64,000 nt of DNA from Viscum album (taxonomy: Eukaryota > Streptophyta > Magnoliopsida > Santalales > Viscaceae), in contig OY728142.1 in assembly GCA_963277665.1 (NCBI GenBank), positions 6,958,001-7,022,000 of the forward strand, given 5' to 3'. A program made the position numbers and the translations under genes. The notes under the pieces were generated by a model. It worked only from the letters and a program-made list of their open reading frames with translations, did not search any database and was not told the origin of the DNA. Shown here piece by piece: positions 12,290 through 22,631 of the stretch (the stretch's first letter is position 1; every line of letters begins with the position of its first letter).

Positions 12290-13840
12290 TAATGAGACCC
12301 TTACAACTTGAGAAACACTTGAATAAAAATAATTAAGGAATGAAATTAAATAAAACTTTAAATATCATGAGAATATATTAATTCATGATATAAAGAGCCA
12401 AAAGGTTTTATATACATATTATAGGATAATAAATGTGCATGAAGACAAGATATTCATCAATGAAAGGAGATTGAGACAAAATACCTTACACAGATCATAT
12501 AAATGACGTAAGAATTTATCAATGGGGAGATTATGGGTATAAATAGTATATCTACACAAAGTTAAGAGGAAATTAAAACATAAATAAATAAATATTTATT
12601 CCACACATAATCATATAATTACATAGTCATGAAGTATAATATTAACCCAAATAATGGAAATTATGTTAAGAAGCTCCCTTACGAAAATTCGACAGCCTAA
12701 CGGCATTACTTAAAAATTTAGAAAATGAGTTGATGAGAGAGATAAGGGTCTCTCATTACTTGGACATAAAATTTACAGTAATTTTAATATATAATAACAT
12801 ATTCCAACATAATAAAATTGAAATTAAAATACATAACATAAAATAATTCTTTGACTAAAAGAGGTGGGTAAAAGGTTCCCTTACCTTGTGTCCGACTTGT
12901 CTTGTTCGTTATTTTACCTCACTGAATAATAAACTTAATTTAATTTATAATTTCTTTATATAATTTTTCAATTTTATTATACCTTTTATATCACTTATTA
13001 CCTTTCTATAATAATCATATAATTATTCAATTTCATATTGATTGTTTTGTCGATGTTCGGTACTTGAGTCAAAAATGAACTTGTTATAATTTCAAATTTT
13101 CCATGTGGTCAAAAGTCCATTATCTCTTGAATTTTATTAATTATTTAAATATAATATATATATAATATATATTTATTTATATCCATTGTATATTTATTTT
13201 GAATATTCGATAACATTTGGATATAAGAAATGAAATGCACCATTCATGGAGATGGTAAGCTGTACGTACGCATGAACGCTACTTTCATTTATTTTACATA
13301 TGAAAATTAAATGATACATAGGTATATTATAATTAAAGTATAATATATATGTTATATGTGTTAAATAATTTCATTAATTCCATCCTTTATACATTCCATG
13401 TATATCATGAACGAGTCATATCACTTTGAGGGGGTGGTAGCCCGCACTTCTTAAAATAAAATTATCATATTTACGCGTTATGGAAAAAATAAAGGTATTA
13501 TGTAAATAAAAAATATAGAAGAATATATACAATATAAATATAATATATATCATATATAAATAAAGTTCCATCATAATGTCTACCATGAAAGGCGGTAGAA
13601 GAAATTGAACAATCATCATTTCGTGAGGTAGTAGTTCGCTATCCACAGAAGCAGTATATTCTAAATCCATTAGATGGAGGTGTGTGTGATTTTAGGTTGA
13701 ATCCATGGAATAAAAAAATTATAGTATATTAAATATACTGATTTTATGATAAAATAATTGAATAATCATAGTTTAGGGGGTTTGAGAAGGGAAGATAAAT
13801 TAAATAAGTTTGAGAGAGGACATTACCTCAAATCGGGTAA
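12290..13840 (-). repeat. Array with ~190-bp period in the 5' LTR of element 1
   Basis: Degenerate repeat units have cores on the plus strand at 12298 (cccttac), 12483 (accttac), 12676 (cccttac), 12878 (cccttac), 13059 (ggtact), 13254 (ggtaag), 13436 (ggtagc), 13627 (ggtagt) and 13823 (ttacc), spaced 181-202 bp apart. In element orientation they run downstream from 368 bp after the TATA box. Flanking bases are partly conserved, for example minus-strand ACTACCNCNTC and GTTCAT.CGTACGTA. The same layout exists in the LTR of element 3. Confidence 0.6.
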
Positions 13841-13994
13841 CTCCTTTTAATTTAAGATAAAAGGCCTTCTTGAATTGCCTTATTCCCAAGGTAAGGATTA
13901 TAGGAGGAATACAGGGATGTTGGGAGATTATTTTGGCAGAGTTTTTATGAGCCAAGGGGGCTTGATAGGTGTGAGTAAGGGTTAGAGGTGATGC

Positions 13995-14003
13995 CCTTTT
14001 ATA
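13995..14003 (-). promoter_or_regulatory. TATA-like box in the 5' LTR of element 1
   Basis: TATAAAAGG on the minus strand within CTTATAAAAGGGCATCACC. It aligns with the box in element 3, which has the same bases from CTTATAAAAGG and similar flanks. Confidence 0.65.
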
Positions 14004-15864
14004 AGAGGGAGGGGCACTTTAAGAAATTTTGAAAGTATTATTTTATTATAAAGTGATTTTTAGTTTAAAAAGGTCAAAAATTAATTTATTTAAAACATAA
14101 GATGATTATAGGTATGAAACATCTCAAAAAATAGGTTTTAGATATGTTTAGGTCACAAATTTAACCTTATCTTTTAGCTTTAACCCTTAGTTAACTACTT
14201 TAACTCTTACCATGTATTCTTGTATATTCATACTATATGGTTAATATAGTTACTATAAAATTCAAATAGAACCTAAAGTGGTTAATTAATGACATGTTAA
14301 ACATTATATAAGTCATTTTTACGAATCTTATATTTTTAGGACTATTATATCATTTAATAAACTAGTATTTGTTTTAAAAACTCATTTTTGTTAATTTTTA
14401 TACTATTCATATCATGACTTTTTTAAAAATCCATAACAACTTTATTATTTTGAAAAAACTTCATTAATTAAAATATAACAAGCCATAATCATCCCTAAAA
14501 TTATTTTATGTCATAAAAAGATTCAAAATAAATTTATTTTAATTTTTATGATCTCATTTATTTAAATCATTCATTAATAAGGTAGTCACTACATCATCAT
14601 TGTGTCATAAATATATTTATCTATTTGATGTTTAAAAATTATAAATAAAATACCATGATATAGAAAATATTTTTATCCTTATAATTACTATTTATATTAT
14701 AAGATATCACTTATATAACCCCATATAAAAATTGTTTTAGTAAAAGATACATGTTTAGGGTATATTTTCCTTAACTTTAAATTAAAAGTAATTAAATGTC
14801 ACTTTCACACACAAGTGGCTCAATGGGGCCCTAAAATAAATAAAAGGATTCCCATGGTTGTAAATATCTCATAAAATAGGGTTAGGAAATGTGTTAGGGT
14901 AGTTTAATATTATTATAATATTATTTTTTACCCTTATTTACCAGATTTACCATTTAACCATGGTAAATAAAATATTTACTGAAGTTACTATTCATAATTT
15001 CTAAAAATAAAAGGTAGCTATTTACACAATTTGGACCTCCTGATTCCAAATATGGAATCCATTTTTTCTAAATTCAAATCACATAAGTTGCAGTAATTGA
15101 TTTAAAATTAATTTCCGTTATCAAAACCAAAAAGCGAGTTTTTAAGAAGTAGTAACTATCAAAAGATTAACATGTGTTTATGTCCAATTAAAATGTTAAA
15201 TTAATTAAAATTTCCATAATTGTATTAAATGATAAAAATATAATCCAATTATACTTTAAAACCAATAAAAAGGACAATCTATCTATATAAATAAATTAGA
15301 GGAAAAGGCAGTTTTGAATTAAAATGCAGTATTTTTCACTATTCATTAAAAATTGAACTTTATCCAAAAAATACCAAAATTTCATTAAAAGTAAGTTTTA
15401 ATATCCCTATTCTAAATAAATATTTTATTTTTTCAAATATAACTTATCATATTTACAAAACTATATTTAAAAAGGGTTTGCCGTCAAAAGGTGATAAAAT
15501 GGCCTTTTAAAAAAATTAGAGTTTTTCATGCTTAAAATTGAATTCATTATTATTTTAAGCCTCTAAAATTTATTGGATAAATTTAAAAACATTTAAAAAA
15601 AATTTAATCATACTTTAGTTATTTATGTTCATTTCCGGCAATATGAAAGCTATGTGTTAACTACCATTTAAAATATTATTATTATATTATTATTTTTCAA
15701 TATAACTCAATGTTGTGAGCAATGTAAGATTTTAAAGAAACCCATTGTTGTGTGTTGAGTATGCTATCAAAAAAATTGTCCTCTTTAAAATAAAATTAAT
15801 ATCATATTTCTAAATATTAATAGATATGAAAATGTATTATTCTATAAATACCTAGGTTGTTACA

Positions 15865-15869
15865 CCTAT
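15865..15869. repeat. Target-site duplication of element 1, right copy (CCTAT)
   Basis: Identical to 2569-2573 and directly adjacent to the right LTR end. Confidence 0.85.
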
Positions 15870-16289
15870 CTCATTTCTTAAGCCTTAAGGCTGGAAACAA
15901 GAGAATTAATCACGTCATCTTGGTGAGGTTTTGTGGTCACCAATAATTTTAATGGATCATTGGTTTGAGAGGTGGAGTAGCCTTGATCTCGAGTTGGGTA
16001 GTTTCACTACTCAATCAGAGTGGGTGACTCATATCTTAGTTGTTTCTCATAGCCACTATATTATTTTTGAATTAGATGTAAAAGGCATCCTAGTTAAAAC
16101 TTAGGCACCAAACTAAGGAGGACTGGGTTCCTAGATAGAGTAGAAATAGTTTCACTTTTGGAATTTTCAGGACCTTGACGTTTCTTAAAGATAAGTTTAG
16201 TAGTATGCCTCTTGAAACCTTCAATCTCTTGGAGAAAAGAAACTATATTCCAATGCTTTACATTGGGGTTGTGTGTCATCTCTCCATCT
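15870..16289 (-). mobile_element. T-family gag remnant, continuation after element 1
   Basis: Continues the T copy of 1-2573. It aligns with about 44060-44430 (shared gtgggtgactcatatct.agttg and aggaggactgggt), then jumps near 16240 to sequence matching the LTR-proximal region near 47030. About 2.6 kb of gag and leader seen in the copy at 44.4-47.0 kb is therefore missing here. No open frame is preserved. Confidence 0.55.
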
Positions 16290-18837
16290 GGTAATGATGA
16301 GATTCTTAATTATCCACATTCTTACTTTCTTAATTAAGGAAGCTTACATCACTTTAATCAGTGATGTTGGCTCCTTGATTGAAATGGGATTATGGGATGT
16401 TAGTTCCCTCTTCCATGTATTCCTCCTTAGATCTTGTCACATAGTCTAGGTCTCCAACATAGATTTAATTTGTGTTTGTGAGACTCATTCCCAGTACCAT
16501 TTTTTGGTGGATTCTGATTAATTATGTTGATTATATATTAACAGTTAAGCAACCTTCATTTGGAGTAGATAGTAACTTTGGGATTGTTTGGACATTTCTA
16601 GATATTGGTAATGTTGGATATCTAAAAATTATTATCCTTTTGAATTTGGAGGAATCTCATATGAGGCATATTAAGAATAGGACCTAATGCATCATGTGTC
16701 ATCCAAAAGGTAGTTTATTCTAGGGGAGTATGTTTTCTGAGGCTTTTTACCTCAAGAATTTCATGTTTAATGTATGGGGTAGAGATTCAAGATCAAGTCA
16801 CGGGTTTAATGTATTTTGGAGACAGGTGGGTTATGGGTTTAATATATTGTGGGGAAAGGTGGTCCATAGGTTTAACATTTTGTGGGGATAGGTGGATCAC
16901 AGGTTTAACGTCTTGTGGGGATATGTGGTTCATAGGTTTAATTTATTGTTGGTAATGGTGGTTCATAGGTTTAATGTCTTATGGGGATAGGTGGGTCATA
17001 GGTTTAACATCTTGTGGGGATAGGTTGGTCATATTTTTAATGTATTATGGGGAAAGGTTGGTCATAGGTTTAACATATTGTTGGGAAAAGTTTGTGGTTA
17101 AGTTTTTTCCTAGGGAGGGGGACATTTCATGCTTGGAATTTAGGGGAGTGTTAGGGAATCAGAATTAAACCTCATGGATGAACCCCATATGTGTTTTTAT
17201 ATTGAGATTAAACCTCATGGAGGTGTCCAACATACCCTATTTAAAAACAAGGATCAAAACCCATGAAGTTTGATTACATAGTTTGAGGACATGTGATAGG
17301 ACCATTCCATGCAGTTTAACATCATGTGGTAAGGATGATCATATTGTCGAAGGATCATCAGTAAGTGATAGTGTAGGGATTACATGTGAAAACTTCATGG
17401 GGATTGAATGAAGGGTGACATCCCATGGGAGGTGAGAAGTGGCATCCCATGATGATCATATATGGTGCATCTCATGTTCATTATATGAGGTAAGACCACA
17501 GTTTAACATCATGTGATGAGGATTTTTTTGTGTAGTTTAACATCATACAACTAGTCAATGGTGTGAGGTAGATTTACATCCTATAACATGGATATGGTGG
17601 TACCAACACCTCGGGAGTCCATTTTCAGGTGGGAGAGGAATATCTAGAAAAAGTATTCTCTTCCAAGAAAGTTAGATAACTTCCCTTGATGATTCCACCT
17701 ATAGGACTTACGTGTTTACAACTCATGCGCCCCTCAGAAGGTCATGGAATAATCACTACCATATAGGAGTGTCACTCCGGGGTCTCGACATTAGGGTTCT
17801 TATTCTTAAGATCAAGAGTCTATAGGATACCTATTCTTAGGAGAAAATGGTAAGGTAATTTTCCTTTCCATGATTGGAGAAAAGGTGATGGAAACAAGGT
17901 TTTATGACGATGGTCACATGGGAATTTGGGGTGCAGTTGAACTGGTTTTTGATGGGTATAGGGTCCATGGGAACTCAACTTTCACAAAAGGGTGTTAAAA
18001 TAAAAGAGGCACCATAGGGAGACCTGGTGGATGGGTTTCAAAAAGGTTGGTGTTTTAAGAAAGTTAAGGGCTTTGTGAAGGGTGGGGGTCTCTTAAAAAA
18101 AATTTCGAAATAGGGTGACACTACCTCAGAGTGACATATTGGTTCCCATGAGGTTGGTTTCACAAAGGATAATTATATCGTGAAACCCTAAGATCCACAA
18201 AGGTATTTCTTCTTATGTGAAGGCCATAGAATTTTGTGAAAGGAATCTCTACCATGTTTTGAGATTACCAAAAACCCATGGGTGGTGTCTTTCAAAAATA
18301 TGGTTACCATTGAAATCCATCTCCTATCTTACTCATGAAGTCTTTGACTTTAACGAATTCAGACATTTTCTCAAAAATTGAAAGGTTGTGTTCCTCCTAA
18401 AAGTTATACATGGGGAGTTATTTATATTCCTAGTAGATGTGAGGGCATTAATTTTGAAAAATATAGAGGCTTTCGTGAAAGATTATGAGTTTTGTGAAGG
18501 GGTGTTCTGTAAATAGACATACGTTGTGTTGAGGTTACTGCCTCTAGCTCTGTATGGTTGGGTGACTTCCGTAAACTGGAGTTACACTGGAAAGAGTTTA
18601 CCACCTAAATATTCACAAATCCATGTGAATTATATGAACTAAAGTTATGTTGTGTGGATGTTACCACCTTAAGATCTATAAAACCATTGGGTTTTTCAAG
18701 ATTCATCCAATCGTGAAGGTTTAGAACTTAACAAAACTAAACTCTTAAGTTTATTTGTGAGTTGATTTAGCCTTATTTTTCTTTGAACCTCTCATTCCTT
18801 CCTTGACTTATCCCATTACATGTGTATTTTAGCATCA
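16290..18837 (-). repeat. T-family LTR I (serves as 3' LTR of the 24-kb T copy)
   Basis: One of three copies of a roughly 2.4-2.7 kb block, the others being about 47075-49497 and 52030-54741. The right edge is firm: LTR I and LTR II are similar up to attacatgtgtattt..catca and then diverge, and here a C10 tract (polypurine on the minus strand) follows, as expected inside a 3' LTR. In element orientation the LTR starts TGATG. The left edge is approximate because all three copies are followed by related internal sequence. The block carries a 33-bp minisatellite and single copies of agtttaacatcatgtg-type motifs. No coding potential. Confidence 0.6.
16802..17099 (+). repeat. 33-bp minisatellite, about 9 copies, in LTR I
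   Basis: Tandem units of the form aggtttaacatcttgtgggg plus ataggtgggtcat repeat every 33 bp with substitutions but almost no indels. Since 33 is a multiple of three, the array stays open as an 11-residue peptide repeat (GLTSCGDRWVI-like). I regard that as incidental. The same array is present at 47572-47769 and 52483-52647 with fewer copies. Confidence 0.85.
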
Positions 18838-18843
18838 CGAAAT

Positions 18844-18853
18844 CCCCCCCCCC
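18844..18853 (-). other. Probable polypurine tract of the T element
   Basis: Ten C residues flanked by aat and ttag give AAGGGGGGGGGGATT on the minus strand, 6 bases inside LTR I. Position and composition fit the primer for plus-strand DNA synthesis of a minus-strand retroelement. Confidence 0.6.
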
Positions 18854-18957
18854 TTAGAATTAGATTTGATGAGGGATAGTCGAGTCATATTCTAAAGGAA
18901 ATCACTGAAATTGGTGATTGGCCATCCCTATTTGTGAAACTTGGTCTAATTTTGTGC

Positions 18958-18967
18958 CTATAAATAG
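18958..18967 (+). promoter_or_regulatory. TATA-like box upstream of the antisense ORF
   Basis: ctataaatag lies on the plus strand, about 120 bp inside the 3' LTR edge and about 250 bp before the first ATG (19212) of the plus-strand ORF region. It is a consensus-like plant TATA box on the strand opposite to the element's own transcription. Whether it was ever used cannot be told from sequence. Confidence 0.4.
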
Positions 18968-19211
18968 TGGTAGGGATCCCTAAGGGGACCATGATCATTT
19001 CAAAAAATATATTATATTTCTCTCTTTTTGAAAAAATTAAGTCTTTCATGAGTGCTTTGTGAACTCGATCATCACTGCTCGTGAACCATTCCTCTTCTAC
19101 AAACCATATCTTTTCTAATAGACTTTTGTGATCTTGAAAACTTTCATGAACATGAACTTCATGAACATAAATTTACAAACCAATTATAAAAATTCTCTAA
19201 GTCATTGAAAA

Positions 19212-22200
19212 ATGGTCACCTAAGGTGATGAATCTTTCATTGATCGGAAAAGGGAGATGGTTGGGAACCTCATGATTGGGGAGAGCTTTTGGAGTGAGTA
19301 GAATCATGATACACTCAATTTGTTTTCGATAGAGGATCAATAGTAATAACAATTGTGCAAGATGATTCTGCTATATAATTTTGGAACTGCATGAAAAATG
19401 TCAATGATGAGGTGTTCGAGGAAGAGGCATCTATCCCACAATATGAGAGAATTCTTAAGGTGGGTTTGATAGACTATCCCAGAGGGTGTACATAAGACTA
19501 TGACATACACCAGGGTGGTAACTTTATGGATGGATAAGCCTTATTATACTATTTATGATATTATTTCCATGATTTCTAGGTGAATCTGAAGTGGGTTGGG
19601 GATTTACGAGGTGGCATGGACCTCACAGTTCCATTTTTACCACCACTAGTTCATCTTTCCAGAGCTGCTCAGAAGGTTTTCATCAAGGACCAACACAGTT
19701 CACCTACATCATGGAGAGGTCAACATTGGTTTATGGGACCTCTAAAACATTGTGGGGATCCCAATATAGGGGGAGATTTATGGTGATTTTATCCCAACTG
19801 AGGGTGTATGGGACAACCAGGAGCTAATTCCAGTGATCTCAAGGGTGTTGTTGCACTTGGTGTAGGGAAATAATTACCTAAAACCAAGGATTAAGGAAAT
19901 ATATTTAAATAAATGGTTCAGGTTTTTTATAAATGAACCAGTAGACAAACTACCATGGAGGTTGTTTTATTGTCCAAATACAATTCAAAGTTTCAAAGAA
20001 CACCCATATTGGGGAATCCTAAAGTTTATCCAGTGGAGGTTGAGGGGATACAGTGTGAATCCTGAGGCTTTAGTGGTTAGGCTAGCAAGATTTATTGCCA
20101 TGCTGATTAGCTGGTGGATGATCCCAGATCAAGATTCACACATGGGGTGAAGCTGAGCCCCCTAATCATGGTGGAGATGATGTTTATGGGGAAACACATC
20201 AACCTAGCAGTTCTGGTCTTGAAAAAGTTGTACAAAGTGATATGCCACATCATCCAGGGGAACCCACCCCCCTCCATGTGTGTGGGACCTTCCATTTTAT
20301 CTATAGTTGTATTGTTGTTAACATGTGGTGATATGAGTATCAAAACCCTATCTCCCCTCTCAATACAAACTTTCATCCATCGATCCTCAACATCATAGAG
20401 ATTCGGCCTCTTAAACTAGGTTAAGTTTATGTGCTAGTGAGGTTTGGTCTAGTAGAATGCTTTATATTACGCATATTTATGCTTCTGACAGTAAAGATAA
20501 ATGATGATGGCATAGGGACCATCGAGCATAATTCATATCAGTATGCCTTTTGAGACGGATTATTGGTAGCTAGAGTAGACTGCATGGTGATCTGTGAGTT
20601 TTACTTACCATGTCGGTTCATAAGTCAGTTCAAATGCCTCTAGCAGATCACCCTAAAGGTATACATAGGGGTAATTAGTGAATTCCACCCCTCAGTTATC
20701 AGTAAAATATAGTGCATGTTTGTTTGTGATAATGGAAAGGGGATAAATGATTTTACACCACCCACCACCACCTATGGGCTCATCCACGAGTATATGCTGA
20801 GTTGGGATAGTGTGTAACCTAGTGACATGTTGAGGAGACAGGTGACTCAGTCAAATGATCTGTGAGAAAACCTATAACTATGAGGTATAGTGTGATAGGT
20901 GAGTAGGGCATGCTATAGAGGAAAATTCAGGTTAGTAAGTAGATCAATGGAAGTAGGTCCATTGATGATTGGTCCTACACTAGCAGAAGCTTCTGAAAGA
21001 GGATTATAAACTAGCTTGATGCTCTTGGGTAAGAGAATTATAAAGGAGTGTGGACCCTATTTATTAGTTTTGAGGTCACACATACAAGGTCTATGGAAGA
21101 AATCGTGTCACCCAGATATCCCCGATGATGTTGTTTTCCCTGACCCCTAGGAGAGTTGTGGGATCAATAGAAAAATAAACTCTCCTTGTGGGATATGAAA
21201 GCATCTCAATTATAAGGGAATATTCCTTACTGAGTTGGGTCATTTAAAGGTAGGTTTCTATATCCCCCAAGATGAGGAGGTGAAATATATAGAGGATACA
21301 TAATACTTGATCCACTCTCATGGCATTACACATCCCCTGACCATTCGATTGAAGGTGTTTCGAGGCATGCCTTTGCCCTAGGTTCTCTTGGCAGGTGAGA
21401 TAGTCACACGTGTGCATATTCAAGAGGGGTTATAGGAGGATTCATGGGGAATAGATTCTTATTTGAACTCCCTAGGATAGATATATTACCATTGATGTGG
21501 TAAATTTTCTGATCTTATGCATCTTGGATACTACCAAATCCCCAAGATTTCTTCTTAACTCCTTTTTCACTTTTATAGTAATCAGTAATCATAGAGAATG
21601 TGGAGGTTCATTATGAAACTTAAGTAGAGGATTAGTTATCCCCAACCATTTAGGGGGTAGGCATGAGCCCCCCCCCCCCCCCCCACCACCACCACCCCAA
21701 TGTTGTGTTCACATGCATCAAATTGTCAGTTTAAGTGGTTCCAATAACTGGGGGGATGGATCAATAGTCCCAAGAGATGCCCAATAACACTTTTTCCCTG
21801 AAATGGAGTCAAGGATACATTCTTGAAACTAGGATAACATGTTTTTTTATTTTAGACCAAGTCAGTGAATCCATATAAGAGAAAACTTCTCACAGCTGGG
21901 GTGTTAACTGCTATGGGAATGTTATCACCAAGGGATTTCCTGTGAACTTTTCTAGGTTTCTGGTTATAATATATCAATCTTATAAGTCTTCATCTTTTTT
22001 CACCCCCCCCCCATCCCCCATAAGTTATGATTGGTTAAAACCTGACCTTAAATGGAATTTTAGACCATGTTTGGGGATCAGTCATCAATGTCGATGCTTT
22101 ATTTAGTGGATCCTAAAGTTGAGGTAGCAATAAAAGGTATTTTTATCCTAGTAGATATGGTTAGGGAGGATTAGATTACTAGGCCAACCACGAAGGTATA

Positions 22201-22626
22201 ACAAGTGGGATATTTTGAGACTAGGGACTCAATGGAGGGGTTTTAAATTTCTCCAACAACAGATATGGTTAATGGGGCTACAATGACTGCACCTACCTTG
22301 AAAATACCATCGGTGGTGGATGCTAGAGTTGAGGCCTCAACGAATGTGGTCAAGATTGTGTCACTGGTGGATTTGTTCAAGGAGTTTTTTATGGCTGATC
22401 TTGACTTAGAAGTTCCATAATAATTTTATGTAGTTATCTCTATAGGTGAAGGATTTTGTGAGGATGTGTTTTCCCTAGACTTAGGGCTTAGCCTTCCTGA
22501 GGACTTTCTTATAGAGGACCATTCAGCCAATGTTTTAGAAATCTTCCTTTAGAACAAGCCTATTCTTCCTGAGGACATTGAGGATTCTAACTTGGATGTT
22601 TATAAGGAGAATTGATATTTCCAATG
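19212..22626 (+). pseudogene. Antisense extra ORF of the T element, 5' part
   Basis: A plus-strand coding remnant between the 3' LTR and the 3' region, opposite in strand to pol. The clearest piece is about 19870-20150, open for some 90 codons with aromatic-rich sequence (WFRFF..., PVDKLPWRLFYCP, ...HPYWGILKF). Another piece at 22262-22620 is acidic (LSLPEDFLIEDHS, LPEDIEDSNL). Between them are many stops and a C17 tract. Tat-lineage elements are known to carry extra ORFs of unknown function, in some groups antisense and downstream of pol, which is this position. I do not recognise a named domain with certainty. The frame is interrupted by element 2 at 22626 and resumes at 31906. Confidence 0.45.
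21668..21698 (+). repeat. C17 homopolymer followed by (ACC)n
   Basis: Seventeen consecutive C residues run into accaccaccacccc. A second C10 run is at 22003-22012. On the minus strand these are G-runs with potential to form a quadruplex. They interrupt the antisense ORF and look like replication-slippage expansions. Confidence 0.8.
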
Positions 22627-22631
22627 CAAGG
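22627..22631. repeat. Target-site duplication of element 2, left copy (CAAGG)
   Basis: CAAGG directly precedes the left LTR and recurs at 31901-31905 after the right LTR. Taking out element 2 with one copy joins the two halves of the antisense ORF region. Confidence 0.85.

Larger units (their letters stand above)
2574..15864 (-). mobile_element. Element 1: large non-autonomous LTR retrotransposon
   Basis: Two direct copies of a 4.56-kb sequence (2574-7130 and 11305-15864) flank a 4.17-kb interior, and CCTAT is duplicated on both sides (2569-2573 and 15865-15869). In element orientation the LTR starts TGTAA(C/T)A and ends ..TTATA or similar. A polypurine tract lies beside the left LTR and an initiator-Met primer site beside the right LTR, so transcription runs on the minus strand. 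The interior has no protease, RT, RNase H or integrase. Its only coding trace is a decayed DUF4283/zinc-knuckle ORF. Total length is 13.3 kb. Large LTRs with a pol-less interior resemble the LARD class (large retrotransposon derivatives), which are mobilised by other elements' enzymes. It sits inside T-family gag sequence. Confidence 0.88.
11305..15864 (-). repeat. 5' LTR of element 1
   Basis: The right long terminal repeat, 4560 bp, aligned along its whole length with 2574-7130. It starts next to the primer site and ends ttgttaca directly before the CCTAT duplication. In element orientation it contains an AT-rich U3, a TATA-like box (13995-14003), then a transcribed part with the ~190-bp array. 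An 84-codon open frame at 13670-13416 lies in the array and is not supported as a gene. Confidence 0.88.

Noticed and set aside
13416..13670. 84-codon minus-strand frame in the element 1 LTR
   Set aside because: It lies in the ~190-bp array, is low-complexity (I, F, Y-rich), and is not open in the partner LTR.
16281..16300. Primer-binding site for the T element near ccatctggtaatgatgag
   Set aside because: I could not match it to a plant tRNA 3' end with confidence, and the LTR II and III counterparts differ. Left LTR edges are therefore only approximate.
16802..17099. CRISPR-like regular repeat
   Set aside because: Units are directly adjacent without unique spacers, and the context is a plant LTR.
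16770..17168. Open frames of 60-64 codons with an 11-residue repeat (GLTSCGDRWVI-like)
   Set aside because: They are produced by the 33-bp DNA minisatellite inside an LTR. No start context or conservation of reading frame across LTR II and LTR III supports a protein.
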